Source of the DNA: Festucalex cinctus
Lineage: Eukaryota > Chordata > Actinopteri > Syngnathiformes > Syngnathidae
DNA length: 64,000 nt
Assembly: GCF_051991245.1 (NCBI RefSeq)
Contig: NC_135416.1
Coordinates: 13,885,001-13,949,000, forward strand
Direction: 5' to 3'
In this document: positions 1 to 13,500 of the stretch, piece after piece
Numbering within the stretch: the stretch's first letter is position 1
Layout: each line of letters starts with the position of its first letter
Position numbers and translations under genes: made by a program
The notes under the pieces: model-generated
Told to the model about the DNA's origin: nothing
The model's database searches: none
Seen by the model: only the letters and a program-made list of their open reading frames with translations

Positions 1-761
1 CCCAATCTTCACAGGCAAACATCAACAAAGTTATGTGTATCATTAAAAAAAATAATAATAAAAAATACCCACCAATTTTAAGAAGCAGAAAAAGTTATGA
101 ATAATAATCAAAGAGAAGCACATTAACAGCAAATCAGATGACAGTGATATTAAATATTGTACCAACGGTAATTTTGCTGCAGCCCCGCAGGTCAGAGTCA
201 GACTTTAAAGAGTCTGTCGCAGTACCACCAATAAAGCACTTTAATAAACTCTACAGCGTGAAACTCCATTGCAGCAGCGGCCTTTATGAAGTCAGACTGG
301 AGGACACGCTATAATTAAAATGTCAAAATCATAATGAACCCAAGTTGTTTTTGTGTTATTTTGGTGTCAGACTTGACCTCCGTTACTGGTTAGGAGATAA
401 ATTGGCCATGAGGTTTTGTTTGCATAAAATAACACATTTTCTTAATAGTAAATAATAGCTGTCAAGGAGTGACCGTGCTTGCCATTATGGGCAATTGATA
501 CTGACACACTCAATCGATCAAGATAATATTCAGAGAGCACACAGTATGAACTATCTCACCAACGTGACAATATGGAATGCTTCATGATGGGCTAAATAAT
601 TAATTTCTTAGCACAATGGAGCGATTTGGCAAAACACATCAGCATATTTCATTCAAGTGTGAACAGTAGAGCACCAAAACAGTATTTTGTTGCATAAATG
701 ATGGCACTGTGAATGTGTGTTTAATGTTAATGCAGCATGGAAAACATCACTGTGATCTTAC

Positions 762-3700
762 CAATGCAGAGGGACTGGCCAAGGCCAACTTGTGTAGTTT
801 GGTGCACAGCCTCATATGTCAGAGTTCCTGATCTAGACACAATACCTGATAAGACAGAGATATTTATAGTTATTATGTTGCTTTTAGAAAATATCTCAAA
901 CAAAGACAGCAATTTGGTAATGATAAACAATTACTAGGTAGCGGATGTCTGCAAATGAAGCAAACAGTATCAATTATACATAAATACAATTGTGGAACAC
1001 TTACCAATCCTTCCTTTTTTGTGAATGTGGCCAGGCATGATCCCAATCTTGCACTCCCCAGGCTAAAAACGAACAGTTTAAATCAGAACAAAAGACAACA
1101 AACAGTTTAAGTTCATCCTTTTGTAGCGTCAAAGCGACTCCCTGATGCAGCTTAATTCATGAAACATTTGGCAAAACATCCAATTAGCTAGTCTCTGCTG
1201 AGTTTGCACTGCATAAATCCATGTAAATAATCTCCAAACTATTACTTACAATCCTTTATATGTATTTATTTTGAAGACTTTGAGCATGTGTGCATTCAAG
1301 CTTTGAACAGTAACATATAATATCCAATTGTTTATGTTCTTGTGCTTACATTAATAACTCCTGGGCAGTTAGGACCAATGAGACGAGTGGCATTCTGGCG
1401 CAGGAGTCTATGTTTCACTTTCACCATGTCCTGCTGGGGGATGCCCTCAGTGATGCACACCACCAGAGGAATCTCAGCATCAATGGCCTCAATGATGGCA
1501 GCAGCAGCAAATGGAGGGGGCACATATATCACAGTGGCATCAGCTCCTGTGCCTTCCTTTGCCTAAGGTAAAAATTACAGGCATTGGAGGTGGATTAAAA
1601 ATGGCAACCGTGAAATTGTTAAACACTGCCATCTAATGTCTATTTAGAAAAATTAGTCCACACGTTTTACTTTTGAAAGTTGCAATTAGTGCTGAACAAA
1701 TGCACACTGACCTCTTTGACTGAGTTGAAGACGGGAAGCTCAAGATGATTTTTGCCTCCCTTGCCAGGAGACACACCTCCGACGAGCTGCGATCCATAAT
1801 CGAGAGACTGTTGACTGTGAAACGTCCCCTAGGTGGAAAGAGAAGTCGGTGTGTGAATGAGTGTGAGATGAGGATAGTTCACTGCTGCAGTGTTTCACTC
1901 AGAGGAATCATTCACAAGAGACAAAATGTGTCATCCAGCATCATCTCGCATCTTTCACCAGGGTGATACAAAAGAGAATCAATGTGCTTCTATGGATGAA
2001 GATGCTGGTACAAATGCTCAATAAGAAGGAAATGAGAAAAATAAAGCAAAAAAATAATTTAGTCATTTTGAGGAAGCATGACATGTATAAAACACTTAAA
2101 ATAATTCATATTCTGTTACTGTAAATTAACGCTGGGTTTTATAGCCTTTAAAAAAATGATTCCCCAACCAACAAAATCAAATATTCCAATTTCAATCCAT
2201 TTTCTTTTGGAAAAAAAAAAAAAAAAAAAAAAGAGCCTTTTTCAACACGTTGATAACACAACTGCTCTTGTACTGTAAATATGGGCCTCATGTCTTTGGC
2301 AATGCTCAGCACAAGTGATTGCTGTCCACCGTGTGCTCCGTTTCTTATCCTCCGGAAAACATTTTGAACATGATTCCGCTCATGTTGTCTGTTTCTTCTC
2401 TTTCTGCTGGTATTCAAACTGTCTCATATTCTTCGGGGCAAAATGCAAGCATTTAAGGGCAGTCTGAAGGTCTGAGTAGCACTGATTTAAGAAAAAGATG
2501 GTTGCAGACCACCTCTATGGCCTGATGTAAACATCTTTAATAATCCTATAATTAACGTAATTATATGATACAGGAAAGCTGTATAATTTTGCCAATTTGG
2601 CTTAGCAATAATTCCGTTATCATGATTGAAAAGTAATTAAATTACATGTTAATGCAAAAAGTCAAGCATGGTATTAACATTACTTAGACGCCGTTACGAC
2701 TGTCACTGGTTAGCGAACATACGTTTACAACTGTTTATTTGAATACAAACTATAGAATACTAACAGTATGAGGAGCAGTTTTTTTTGTACTACTCAAAAG
2801 GGGATGAATTGTGACAGGATGTCTAATTTTGGTAATCTGAATATGAGGCATATAATATTGTGAAAATAAACATGAGAAAACTGCCCAAAGCCTATTGAGA
2901 TTTTTTTTCCCTTCTTGCCATTGCGAATTAGTTCATCAAAGCAGACGGAAGTCATTTTCAGCTCAACAAATCCCATCAGTTATTCGTCTGTTAATTATCA
3001 CTGAGAATGCTGAGACAATGTAATGTGGGAAAGGGTCATCCTGCAGAACAGGATAAATGAATGATTTTTGCGTACATATTACAACAGACTTATTAAGAGG
3101 AATTACAAGCTATGAATCAGCACTACCATTCAAATGTAATATACCCCTCCTATCTGGTAGCTATGCTGTCCCCCCCCATCCCCACTATTATTGTAAATGG
3201 GACAATAAATTTGAAGAATGGCTTGCTTATCAAGCTAGAACACAAAATGTATTCTCAGTACCCCTGACTTCATTTCTCACCCTTTTCTAATTACCTGAAG
3301 TGTTCACTAAAACCATTTTATTATGTTGAGGGAAAAATGGTAGATTAAAAATGACATGTGGCCAAGCACAAACGAGGATAGATAAAAATCAGCAAAGATT
3401 CATATTTCTGGATTGTCAAACACATTTGTCAAGTTTTGTTATTCTCTTTGAGCACATGTGTTCAGAGTGCATCAAGTGAGTTGGGTCCAAGTGCTTCTTA
3501 ATGATTGAAACAAGGACTTGCACTCAACTGTGGCCTTCAGCTTTCTAGTTAATGCGTGTTAGTGGGGGAAAATAGAGAAAAATTGTGCAGTGTTCTCTAA
3601 TGCAAGACCAGAAGATCAAGACAACCAACTTTCCATAAAGCTAATTTCCAATTTAACTTCAAAAGTGTAACTCGTTGAATGCTAGTTGGTGTTAAACTGT

Positions 3701-5219
3701 TTTAATTTTCACCCAGTCATCATCTGAAGCGCTTATCCTGATGAGGGTCGCATGTGTGCTGGGGCCTATCCCAGCGGTCTTCGGGCAATGGGCGGGGTAC
3801 ACCTTGAACTGGTTGCAAGCCAATCGCAGGGCACACACATGAAATTATTCTGACATGTAATGGAGAGGGAACTGAATTTTATATGTACTTCTGGAATATG
3901 TGTGTGTCTATTAGCAGGCAACAAGAGGTAAGCAATGGGCTCTTTGCACATAATCTCCCGCATTGCTGAAATACAGGTCAGTATTTACCGATTTCTACAT
4001 GTAGTGTTTACAGGACTTGCCCAAACTAACCATTACAGATGTACATTTTTTTTTTTAATCTCTCGTTTGTGGATGATGACTGGTGCAAACGCTGTTTGGA
4101 TGGGAAAGTTTCGGAAAACAAACCTGCTTTCCTGTGAAACCTTGACAGATGACCTTAGTGTTCTTGGTGATGTAGAGGTTCTGTCTTGTTCCTGTGTAAC
4201 AGTGCCTGACGCCACTTTGCTGCACTGAACCAAGACAAAGGAAAACCCACATTGCAATACATCATTTGCAATTTACAACAACTTCACACATTTTTTCAAA
4301 GACAAACGAAGCACACTGTATTAAGAAGTGCTACTAATTTAGGTTGAATAAGGACAGCATGCAATACAACTGACTGAACTGGACCGGCTGGTTTAAAGAA
4401 AGTTAAACCAATGTCTGCATATAGTGTAAAAAGAATGTGTGAGCATGTTGTACGTGGATATTGGAGCGATGCAAGTTAAGGAAAGCATCCTTAAATTGAA
4501 ACGTGTGCAAACAGAGCTTTAAATGTTTGTTTGTTTTTTTTGTTTTTTTTTACTCAGCAGTGAAAATAGTCCAATCTTAGGTGATTAGGGTCGGGATTGT
4601 AATTACACTCAACACTGAACTTTGGTCTATTGTATCTCAGATACACAACTCGTCACTGTAAATGTGCAAAGTTCAGTTGTAAACTCGAAAAGGTGATGAG
4701 AAGGCGAATACAGCTAATGTCATGAATTCTAAAAGCAGGCTGCCAATACTAACTGTCTGACTGGGGGGTGTGTGTGGGGGGGGGAGAAACAATTGCATTC
4801 GCTCCAAGCACAAATGTGCTACATAAATATATAAAATAAAAGCAGTTCAATGTATATAGTGTGTATAAAAGGCAATGCTAGGTCATAGTCGAAAAATCGC
4901 CCTGACCTTAGAATTCATAGCTGCTGTCAAGAGGTTGAAGTTAAAGTTCTGGCAGGGCGTTAGCATAAACAAGCTAGTTAGCATAGACTACCTTTACACT
5001 CAATTCAAGACGCTAAGGTTGCTAACTTGCCAGCTAGCATGCTAACTGTCAAACAACTCTCTGTGCCACTGATAGCAAAAGAAAAAGAAATGAGCAAACT
5101 AAAATAGTTTATACACAACACTCAAAAAAACAGTTGTGTAATAATGAAACAGTAATTGGATGAATGTATTATAATGAATACTTACAAAGCAGCCTGGCAA
5201 ATAACCTGCAGTGTGACAT
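762..5219 (-). CDS. suclg1: Succinyl-CoA ligase [ADP/GDP-forming] alpha subunit, mitochondrial (5' part)
   Basis: Mitochondrial matrix TCA-cycle enzyme subunit that binds CoA and carries the phosphohistidine; it pairs with a beta subunit to interconvert succinyl-CoA and succinate with ATP or GTP formation. Coding exons in transcript order: 5219-5186, 4224-4124, 1828-1712, 1562-1350, 1062-1005 and 845-762, all GT-AG and phase-consistent, giving about 202 of the roughly 346 residues usual for the family. The C-terminal exons, including the catalytic histidine, lie beyond the left edge. The start at 5219 is chosen because an in-frame TGA lies four codons upstream and the first 20 residues (MSHCRLFARLL...) look like a mitochondrial presequence leading into the conserved VRHC segment. 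Family landmarks seen: GFTGKQGTFHS (CoA-binding fold), VGGVSPGKGG, YVPPPFAAAAI, GPNCPGVIN and SRSGTLTYEAVHQT. Exon 1 is the least certain because it is only 34 bases. Confidence 0.93.
3712..3840 (-). mobile_element. LINE 3'-tail fragment in suclg1 intron 2
   Basis: This matches, with divergence, the segment at 53041-53188. Shared words include the core around cctatcccagc, gggcggggtacacc and the terminal ccaatcgcagggcacac. This is the reverse complement of a 3' end widespread in fish LINE families. The clade assignment (L2/CR1-like) is from memory of the family and is not tested here. Confidence 0.5.
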
Positions 5220-6331
5220 ATTCGGTCATTCACCAATGACACTGGAGGCTCGGGACCTTAAACACGGATATTAGCTGCCCATAAACATCCCTGTTTCAAA
5301 ATATAACAATTTGATTGACATAAACAAATACTTTTATTATTGTATGTATATAGATATTGTATAGGCATATATATTTAGGCTTTATGACATTTTTTTCGGA
5401 CTCTTCATAAACTAAGACGGCATCACATGTAATGAGTAATATTTTCAGGCATAGAATTGGCTTCTTCATATAGCTGGTGCAATATGGGTGTTGTAGTTAA
5501 GAGACACGCGACAGTTCTCAAAATCAAACACTGGAGGGCGCAAACGGAAAGCGAATAGGGCTCGGCATCTTGTCACACCAGCGTAGACGCTCGTGTTTGG
5601 TGAAGACATGTCGAGGTGGATAAAATGAGGACATGGATGGATGCATAAGTAAACAATAAATTGAATGTTTCATTAATCATTTTAATGTATTTATTCACAA
5701 TACATCTGGCTGAATCTTAAACAACTTTTGTTCATTTTTGTAATCAGTAGAAAATAAAGGCACGGTATAAAAAATAATGTATGTTTTCCCCACTGATATA
5801 AAACACGACCATTACTACTGTATATCCTGCAGGGAAGCATCGCTTCACAAAAGTGTGACTCTTGGCAAAGAGCCGAAGAGAAGATTGAGGGCTTACAGAG
5901 TACAGTACAGCATCACCCATGAACTGTCCCTTTATGCTGACGATCTGTTGCTCTACTTGTCAAACTCCTCGTCGTCTTTCCGCTAATGTCATTGACATCT
6001 TGGTTTTAAATTAAATTTTGGTGACCGCAAACTCCTCCATACAACCAGTAAAAGCATCGCCAAATTTATAATTTCCGAGGTTCCTGAATATCCTAGCACC
6101 GCCCCCATACTGATATCCAATCAAAATCCACCAACTCCTCGGGTGATGATTGGTTTCACAGATCGCTCTTAGGCATATTCACGACGGTAAATACGCTCCT
6201 TTTTAGCTTCTCGCAAATACTGTACCACAATAATTACGTACCGGTAAGCGACTGTACTGAGAAAAGAGCGCACATCATAAACGAAGCGTAGTCAAGTCAA
6301 ACTCGAATTCTCCTTCACTGAGCATTTCAAG
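5220..6331. promoter_or_regulatory. Shared head-to-head interval between suclg1 and cisd2
   Basis: The two start codons (suclg1 at 5219 on minus, cisd2 at 6332 on plus) face away from each other across 1,112 bases, so both promoters must lie here or share elements. No strong TATA box was recognised beside either start. The interval is not purely regulatory: an old L1-like fragment sits at about 5900-6090, which leaves about 240 bases before the cisd2 start and about 680 before suclg1. A bidirectional promoter is an inference from geometry only. Confidence 0.5.
5900..6090 (+). mobile_element. Degenerate L1/Tx1-like LINE reverse-transcriptase fragment
   Basis: From about 5930 the plus strand encodes HELSLYADDLLLYLSN, which is the YADD catalytic-loop region of L1-type reverse transcriptases with the usual hydrophobic context. 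After a stop and a frameshift near 5985, a second frame reads GFKLNFGDRKLL, resembling the G(Y/F)KLN motif that follows YADD by about 25 residues in L1 ORF2. The copy is dead (stop, frameshift, severe truncation) and lies between two promoters. Confidence 0.65.
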
Positions 6332-7517
6332 ATGGTTTTAGAAACGATTTCGAGGATAATAAAAGTTCAGCTCCCAGCATACCTAAAGAAGCTTCCTCTT
6401 CCGGAGACGATCGGTGGATTTGTAAGGTTAACAGGTAAATAAACAATAGCTGTAATACAGTGCTGTTCTGGATGTCCTGCTTGAACACTTCTTGACTAAT
6501 GGGGGCACTTTTATCTCCAAGCGCCTAACCTTCACTGAACTTACGGATACAAACAAGTCCAACGAGTCGGTAACTGTAAACTTGGAATGTCAGTAAACAA
6601 GCTGACCAAATACTGCACGACTCAGTCATTATTACTACTAACCTGGAGCCCCGTGAATGAATTAAAACCCTAAGTCAGTGTGCCAAAGGCTCTCCAGCAT
6701 TTTGATATTCTAAAATATATTAATATATATTTTTTCAGCCCCACCAATGTATTGATCAAACCCACACAAGCTGGGAATCAGACCTCATTGTGTCTTGGCT
6801 ACTGCACTGTATATTAGGTTACTGGACAAATAAAAACAAACAAAAAAATGGCTTACAGAATCAATCAATTTAAAATTTTAGAGTTTGAACTATTTCTGTT
6901 GAAAGAAAAAAACAAGTGTTCCCTCATGTGCCATCTGCCTTCCTTTCAATTGTGTACATCCCTGTGTCTATAGTGTCTGAATGGCTGCGGTTGCTGCCAC
7001 TACTGGGCATCTTGGCTTTGCTGGGCTACATGACCATTCGGCCCTTCTTTCCCAAGAAGAAGAAGCAGAGAGACTGTCTGATCAACCTGAAGATCCAGAA
7101 GGAGAACCCCAAAGTGGTCAACGAGATAGACATTGAGGACCTTAATAGTACAAACGTATGCTACTGTCGCTGTTGGCGCTCCAAAACTGTAAGTCAACTT
7201 CTCACTTATGCCATCTTGTAAGGATGTGAGAAGTCTGTATTTCCCTGTTATTCCCCCCATTTTACATGAATTCTATCATCATAATAGTCACTGACAGTGT
7301 AGTGGGTTGGGCTGGGAGTCATCACGTTTTATGTATACAGTGTATGTATTTAGGTTTTAAATATCCTCAGCTAGGAGGCTTGGGCAGCTCAACTGGCTAA
7401 TAACATGAACACATTTCCTCTTTTCAGTTTCCTGTTTGCGACAAGTCACACTTAAAGCACAACGAGCTGACTGGAGACAACGTGGGACCACTCATTCTCA
7501 AGAAGAAGATCCTATAA
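6332..7517 (+). CDS. cisd2: CDGSH iron-sulfur domain-containing protein 2 (NAF-1/Miner1)
   Basis: ER and mitochondrial outer-membrane 2Fe-2S protein involved in calcium handling, autophagy control and longevity; human mutations cause Wolfram syndrome 2. Exons 6332-6434, 6974-7188 and 7428-7517 give exactly 135 residues, the same length as human. Residues about 37-59 form the single membrane anchor (WLRLLPLLGILALLGY), followed by a basic KKKKQR stretch. The cluster-binding segment supplies Cys99, Cys101, Cys110 and His114, all four ligands present. One oddity: the CDGSH signature reads CDKSH, with Lys112 in place of Gly. The rest of the domain (KHNELTGDNVGPLILKKK) is canonical. It is head-to-head with suclg1 and tail-to-tail with slc9b2; the cisd2-slc9b2-bdh2-tacr3 order matches human 4q24. 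Confidence 0.97.
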
Positions 7518-10500
7518 TAGCCCACCTTTTGGGAGATTCCCCTCTCTCCTAGTATTTACATTTATTTACGATCTGTAATATTTTTTTTAACTTGCACGTG
7601 CAGGTGAGAAGTGTAGTGTGATGCAGTCATCAGCTGAAGTAGTCCTGGTGTGTTGACAAAGCAATGGTTAGCCTTTTCTGTGGTTTCAGCAAGCCGATTT
7701 ACATATTTGTAAATTTGATTTTTGTCTGTCTGAGAGCATTCATAAACCATTGAGACTATTTTGTGTGTAATGTGGCCTTTAATCAGTATAAATCTCCCAG
7801 GGCAACAATTGTCCTTTATTAGACACGAAGTAAAACCTCAGTCTTTAAACTTTTGTACTACTAGCAACTCTGTTGTGCTATTGTGACAACCAGGCCTTCC
7901 TACATTGTGTCTGTCTGCCTTACAATTTGAAATACTCAAGCCCAAGCTAATACTTGGGAGACTCCTAGCAACCTGTCTGATGCGCCCGGTGATTTTACTC
8001 AATCATTTCAAACTGTTGCACAGTCGAGCTGTATCAGCATTGCTGTAGAATTCCTGATTGAGTTTCATATGAGTGACCTAAGCATTGTTGTTTTCAGCCC
8101 GTTTCTTTGTATGCACTGTACCATAACAATGACTGTAAATACTTTACTTCCTTCTGGAGTAATTCCTAATACCTACCAATATTTTTGCATAAATGTTTAT
8201 AACACAGTTGTAGTTTCATGTTTCTGGGAGCATGATTTGAATTAATTCTATATTGAGCATACATGTGAAGTATATTTGCACAGTAAATGCTTTGAGCTAA
8301 ATGCAAGTCCGTTAATACAATACCAACCAAAGGTTTGGGCCCACTTCAGTATTGCCAAACCTTGCTAATGTCCATCTATAATGTCATCTGTTGGTCCACA
8401 GTATTGATAACTTAATTGTCACATAATAACTACCCCTAACTTTTAAGCAAGAGAATCAATCACATTTTTTACAAAACAACTTTATTTATTAAAGAATATT
8501 TAGTAAAAAACTAATTCTCAGTTCCATATGTATATATATTTTTTAAATACTCTATTACTGCACACAAAACGTACCACATAATGTAAATGAAATGAATATT
8601 AAGTTCCTTAAATTACACTGCATAAGCATATTTTATAACAAAAGTAACAAACATGATAAAAACGTCTAAGATGAGTTTATATGACTGAATATGATTCAGC
8701 TTCAATTTCAAAGCAAATGAAAACCTTTTAATTACTGTACATTTTCCTGAGTTTGTACACATACTGATAAAAAAAATTGTGCTTAAAATAATGTCAAACA
8801 TAAACACAAGTAAACAAAAAAAACAACACAAAACAAAACATACACTATTCCCATTGTAATAACTAACTCAATAGGCTACTAGTTGTAATTCTTATTACCA
8901 TAAGCCAGATTCCCTTCTTTTAACATCAACAGTGTTTTTAATAATAATAATAATAATAAAAAAGTAAATGTCATTCAATAAATTATTTCATTCAATTATA
9001 ATAAACATTTTGACTCTGGACTGAAACACTCATACACTACATGACCATTCACATGCTCAGATATAGGTCATTTGTCTGAGGCCTGGAAATCACCAGTGGC
9101 TATAAATACATTCCCACATTGGCTCCTGCAGGAGAGAGATCAACAGGAGCTGTCTGGAAGACAACATGACAAAGCAGGCCACTCGGTGGCCGAAGGAGAG
9201 CTGACATATCCAACATGTCATTCCAGTGATTTGGTTTCAATTTCAAACTTCAGTCGAATGTTAAGAATAAATACAGTAATAGATGTTAACAGTGAAGATT
9301 TCCATGATAATACACAACCTGATAGTGTTGCGGACAAATGTGCTCAAACCCAAAATTAAAGATATTTCATTCAACACCTTGTTGTCTGCAATGAAACTGG
9401 TGCTGTCAGAGAGTGCTTTCATAGGTGACCGGCGTTTCATTGTCCTCATCGTCGCCTGCCGCAGTGCCTGGAGGGGATGCAGAGGAAGCACTGGCATTGG
9501 TTGCTGACATTTTTCATTGTGCCTTTTTTACTTCTCAAAGTGTTCGGTGAGTAACTTAATGGTTAAATTCTGTGATACCTGTACTGAAATACGTAGTGGT
9601 GTTTTAAGCAACAAGAAACCTTTTAGCAGTAAACTTTGAACCCTTACCTTTGATGAGCACCACTTTTGAAACAAAGGTATTTTTTTTTAGTTCTATTATT
9701 TCATCATTTATCATGTAGCCTTTTGGCTTGTCACTAATACCCTTGTAAAAGGGTGTACGGTTCAAAGCAATTCGAAGAAAAATGTGATCAACAAAAATAT
9801 GGACTGGAAGCGAGGAGGATCAACCGTTTTATCCTTTTTATCCCATTTTTGATGGAATTTATGAAATCTTGTTCCACTTTTTTGTACCATCATTTCCTGA
9901 ACTTTTAGGTCTAATTTGAAGCTGTTTACGGTAATTGCCTAACCACCGCCATTGTATACTGCAAATTACAGTGTTCGCCTGCAATTTTCTACTCACAGAT
10001 TCACCTATTCAGACTTTTTTTTTTTTTTTTTTTTTAAACCCATTGTTCATTATTAGATGAAAAACTCACCTCGTCACTGGTTTTGTGCCCAGTCCAAAGT
10101 CCTGTATAATACACAAGTTCTGGTTTGGCAGCATCGTGTAAACGAACTATGTTGGAGTTTCATGGAGTTTCATGTAGTGCTTTGCTGCTACATTGATGCA
10201 TCTACAGGCCATTCGAAACCTTTTTTTAGGGAGTGGCAATTACTCATGGATTTTCACTATTTGAGGTTCAGTCCCAAAGCATTGTAGTAATCAGGCCTCT
10301 GTTTTGTTTCTATGTATTGGATGTGTCATGCAGGATTTACAGTATTTAGTGATTGAGTGATCCATTTTCCAAAGAAGAAACTATTCCATTGCACTGACAT
10401 TGTTGCAATAGTTGAAAGGAAGGATAGCCAAGCTACATTCCTGTTACATTTACTCACTACTTCACAACTACAAGGCATGGGTGGTGAAATCTGAGCTGGG

Positions 10501-10525
10501 TTAAGTTGAGAAATATGCAGACACG
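7518..10525. other. Convergent 3' regions of cisd2 (+) and slc9b2 (-)
   Basis: This AT-rich interval between two converging stop codons should contain both 3' UTRs and polyadenylation sites. No long conserved ORF was recognised. It contains an (AAT)n run at about 8938-8960 and a short minus-strand ORF at 9406-9510 (34 codons, acidic, starting MSATNASASSASPPG) that I could not identify. I could not fix either polyadenylation site by eye. Confidence 0.5.
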
Positions 10526-13500
10526 TTACCTACCTAAGAAAAAGGCTGATAAATTCGGTTTGACTCGCTCACCACAGGATGAGTTCTTTGGTTTCTGCAG
10601 CAGGCACGGTCCACACAGGCCTATGATTAGGGCGCCGACTGGTGCCGTGAGAAGAATGGAAAGCACAGCCACAGTCAGCACGTCCATGCCGTACTTCTGC
10701 ATCTGCTTGTCTTGCCTTGCCCTGGCCATGTCCAAAGCTGTGGATCCAATGGCTGCCTGGTGATTTCAAAAGAACAGTTTACCACTTATCCCTCATGTAA
10801 CAACCAGAATGAACTTTTTTTTCCAAGAGAGTATACCTGCACTGTGGCTTTGGGCATCCAAGCCAGGGCAATGAACAGCTTTTCTCGAATGTTAAAGCCG
10901 GCAAACAACACACAAACGTAGGTGAAAAGGAGTCGAACTAGCAGGGCAATGAGCAAAGAAGCGATACCCAGACCTGCGCAAGAAAACACACATGTACAAC
11001 ACTGTCACAGAACTGCCACCTTAAGTGATAATTTAAAGTCAAAAAACTATATACAGCTTTCAAAAGTCAATGTTCAAGCTTCTCCAGCACATTACAAACA
11101 AATATATCGTTTTTACTCATCAAAATTAGTAATATACATGATCATATACAAAAAACAATTGTTTCATCTATCCTTCCCTCCTTCCTTCCTTCCTTTAGTT
11201 TTTCCTCTGGTCTCTTGAGATCTCCTTAATCTGTTGGAATTTAGAGGTTTCTGGGGTTGGCGTAGGACCATGTAGGTGGCAGGCGGTGTTTATCTGGTAC
11301 TGGATTTCACCTTGATTCATCTTTCTTTCCTTTGACCTTTCCTCTGGTCTCCTGACCTTCTGAATTTCACGACTCTGGCGAGACTCTGAAGTAACCGGTT
11401 AAGGTAAAGGGTAATGGGATTTTTATTAGGTTTTAGGTGAACTAATGAGTACAAATTTAGACAAATTCACATGCATGCACGCACGCGCACGCACACACCC
11501 CTTCACACAAATGCGCACAAAAAAAAAACACAAAAAAAACAGAGCAATGATGATGAGATGTTGCATCGGTAAGACTGCCGAATGAACAATTCTGAGCTCT
11601 CTCTCAAAAAAATAAAATAAAATAAAATAAAATTATAGCAAAAGGGAGAGAAAAATATGAACCATTAAATTGTTTTAATGAAAGCGCTTCAAATAAAAAT
11701 ATAACACTTTCAACAATTGTTATCACCCCTTGTAAAGATTATTAGATGATTCTTTCGGTGCTCTTACCAACTGTGTGTCCTTCCAGCTCTGAGACTCTTA
11801 TCTCTGCTCCGATTAAGCCAAACAGAAGTGGCTGAAACACGTCCCATGCCCAGCCCACCACTTCCTCTACGCGTGCCTTAACACAGACACACAAAACATG
11901 ATAATTCCTGCTGCGTCTAGCATGGATGTATACGTAGCTGAGTAGGAAAAGTATTGTTGTATGATTTTCAGCGAAATGCTAAAAGAAATTACCTTTTCTG
12001 TACCCCATCCGAGACCAGCAAGAAATGCCAATACCAGAGTGCAAAGGCCACCCGAACCAGGAAATCCAGCCACACCGCTGCCAAACACAGCAAAGACGGA
12101 CAGGCCGAGCACCAGGAAAGATCGCTTCATCACCAAGTGTTTCTACAAGGACAAATAACAACAATAACAATGAGTACATATTTACACACCATTTTTGGCC
12201 AATCACAGTTTTTGTTTCCAAAAACGGAGAGCTGAGGGGAGTATCATACATAAAAGTAGACATACTGTCAATAAAGTGATGATTGTAGTTTCTCACCTGT
12301 ATTTTGTTAGACACAAGCATGTTTTGAGACAAGAAAGGAAAGGTAAAGGAAATGTCTTATTTATATGGTTACAATCGTTTCGTTGTCACTCTTTTCCAGC
12401 CATCAATTACAAGAGAATTTTCAAGACTTTCAATCACCGTGCTTAGAAGCCTGGCCTTTCCAGCCCTCAATAATTGCCTGGGGTCAATACCAAGGTGGTT
12501 AAACTCAATGACTCAACAATGGAGGAACACCTACTCAAAGTGTGATGTTGCAAGATGCTTAACGTCTACCTGGTCGAGACTGGGAAAGTACTGGATAAGG
12601 AAGCCAAAAAGGATTCCGGCAAGCAAGCCACCGGCCACCTCCAACACACCTCTCAAGATGTTGTACCATGTAGAACCTACAAGAACGAGCAAAATTTACA
12701 AGACATTATATAGTTAAATACTTTGGCAACAAAATAAGTTTGTTTAATCCTCCAGCAATAATTACCTGTAGCAAAAGCCACACCCAAGCACGTAGTGAAC
12801 CCTGTTATGGCGAGAATGTCGTCAAAGCTGCCTGCTGCCATTAACACAGTGGGGATGCCCTGCTCCACGCCGTAACCGTCCTTCTGCAGGAGCAACATGG
12901 AGGGGACCACCACTGCTGGAGACACGGCACCGAGCACAAAGCTGCAAAGAGAAAGTGATGGCCCCCCCTGAATGGATGCATATATAGTCAGTTGAGCAGT
13001 AACAGACAAAGAAGGGAAGATATTTACCCAAGGATGAAGCCCCACACCCAGGGCAAACCCATGAGGAAGTGGGAGACCAGAGCTATGGTGCAGGCCTCAA
13101 TGATGCAGGGCCCCACTGCTACACGCAAACACACAGACTTTAATTTCCTCAGAGCCTGGCAAAACACAAGATCCAAACGGTTATACAGTATTAAACAGGA
13201 ATGATTTGCATACAACACAAAATTTGTGAATTTTATTTTATATCTGTACTTAAAAAAAAATAAAAAAAATAAAAATAAATAAAATAAAAAAAGACTTCAT
13301 ATCCTTATCAATTGATAATTTCATTATTTTCCAACCCACATGCCATATTTTGTGTTTACATAACTAAAAAAATGCCAACATTTTCTGGATCTCTGAATCC
13401 TAATGAGTGTTACAATGCTAAACTGATACATGAGCTTACCGAAGGATCCAAACCCAGACCGGCTCTGGCTAGGATGACAGCAAGCGCAATGTTCCTGAGT

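Noticed and set aside
4033..4257. Minus-strand frame TLRSSVKVSQESRF... across suclg1 exon 2
   Set aside because: Wrong frame of the real exon at 4124-4224, whose correct frame gives the NLYITKNTKVICQGFTGKQ segment.
9406..9510. 34-codon acidic minus-strand ORF (MSATNASASSASPPG...)
   Set aside because: Open and with a reasonable start, but I could not link it to a known protein or to downstream exons. It lies in the region expected to be slc9b2/cisd2 3' UTR.
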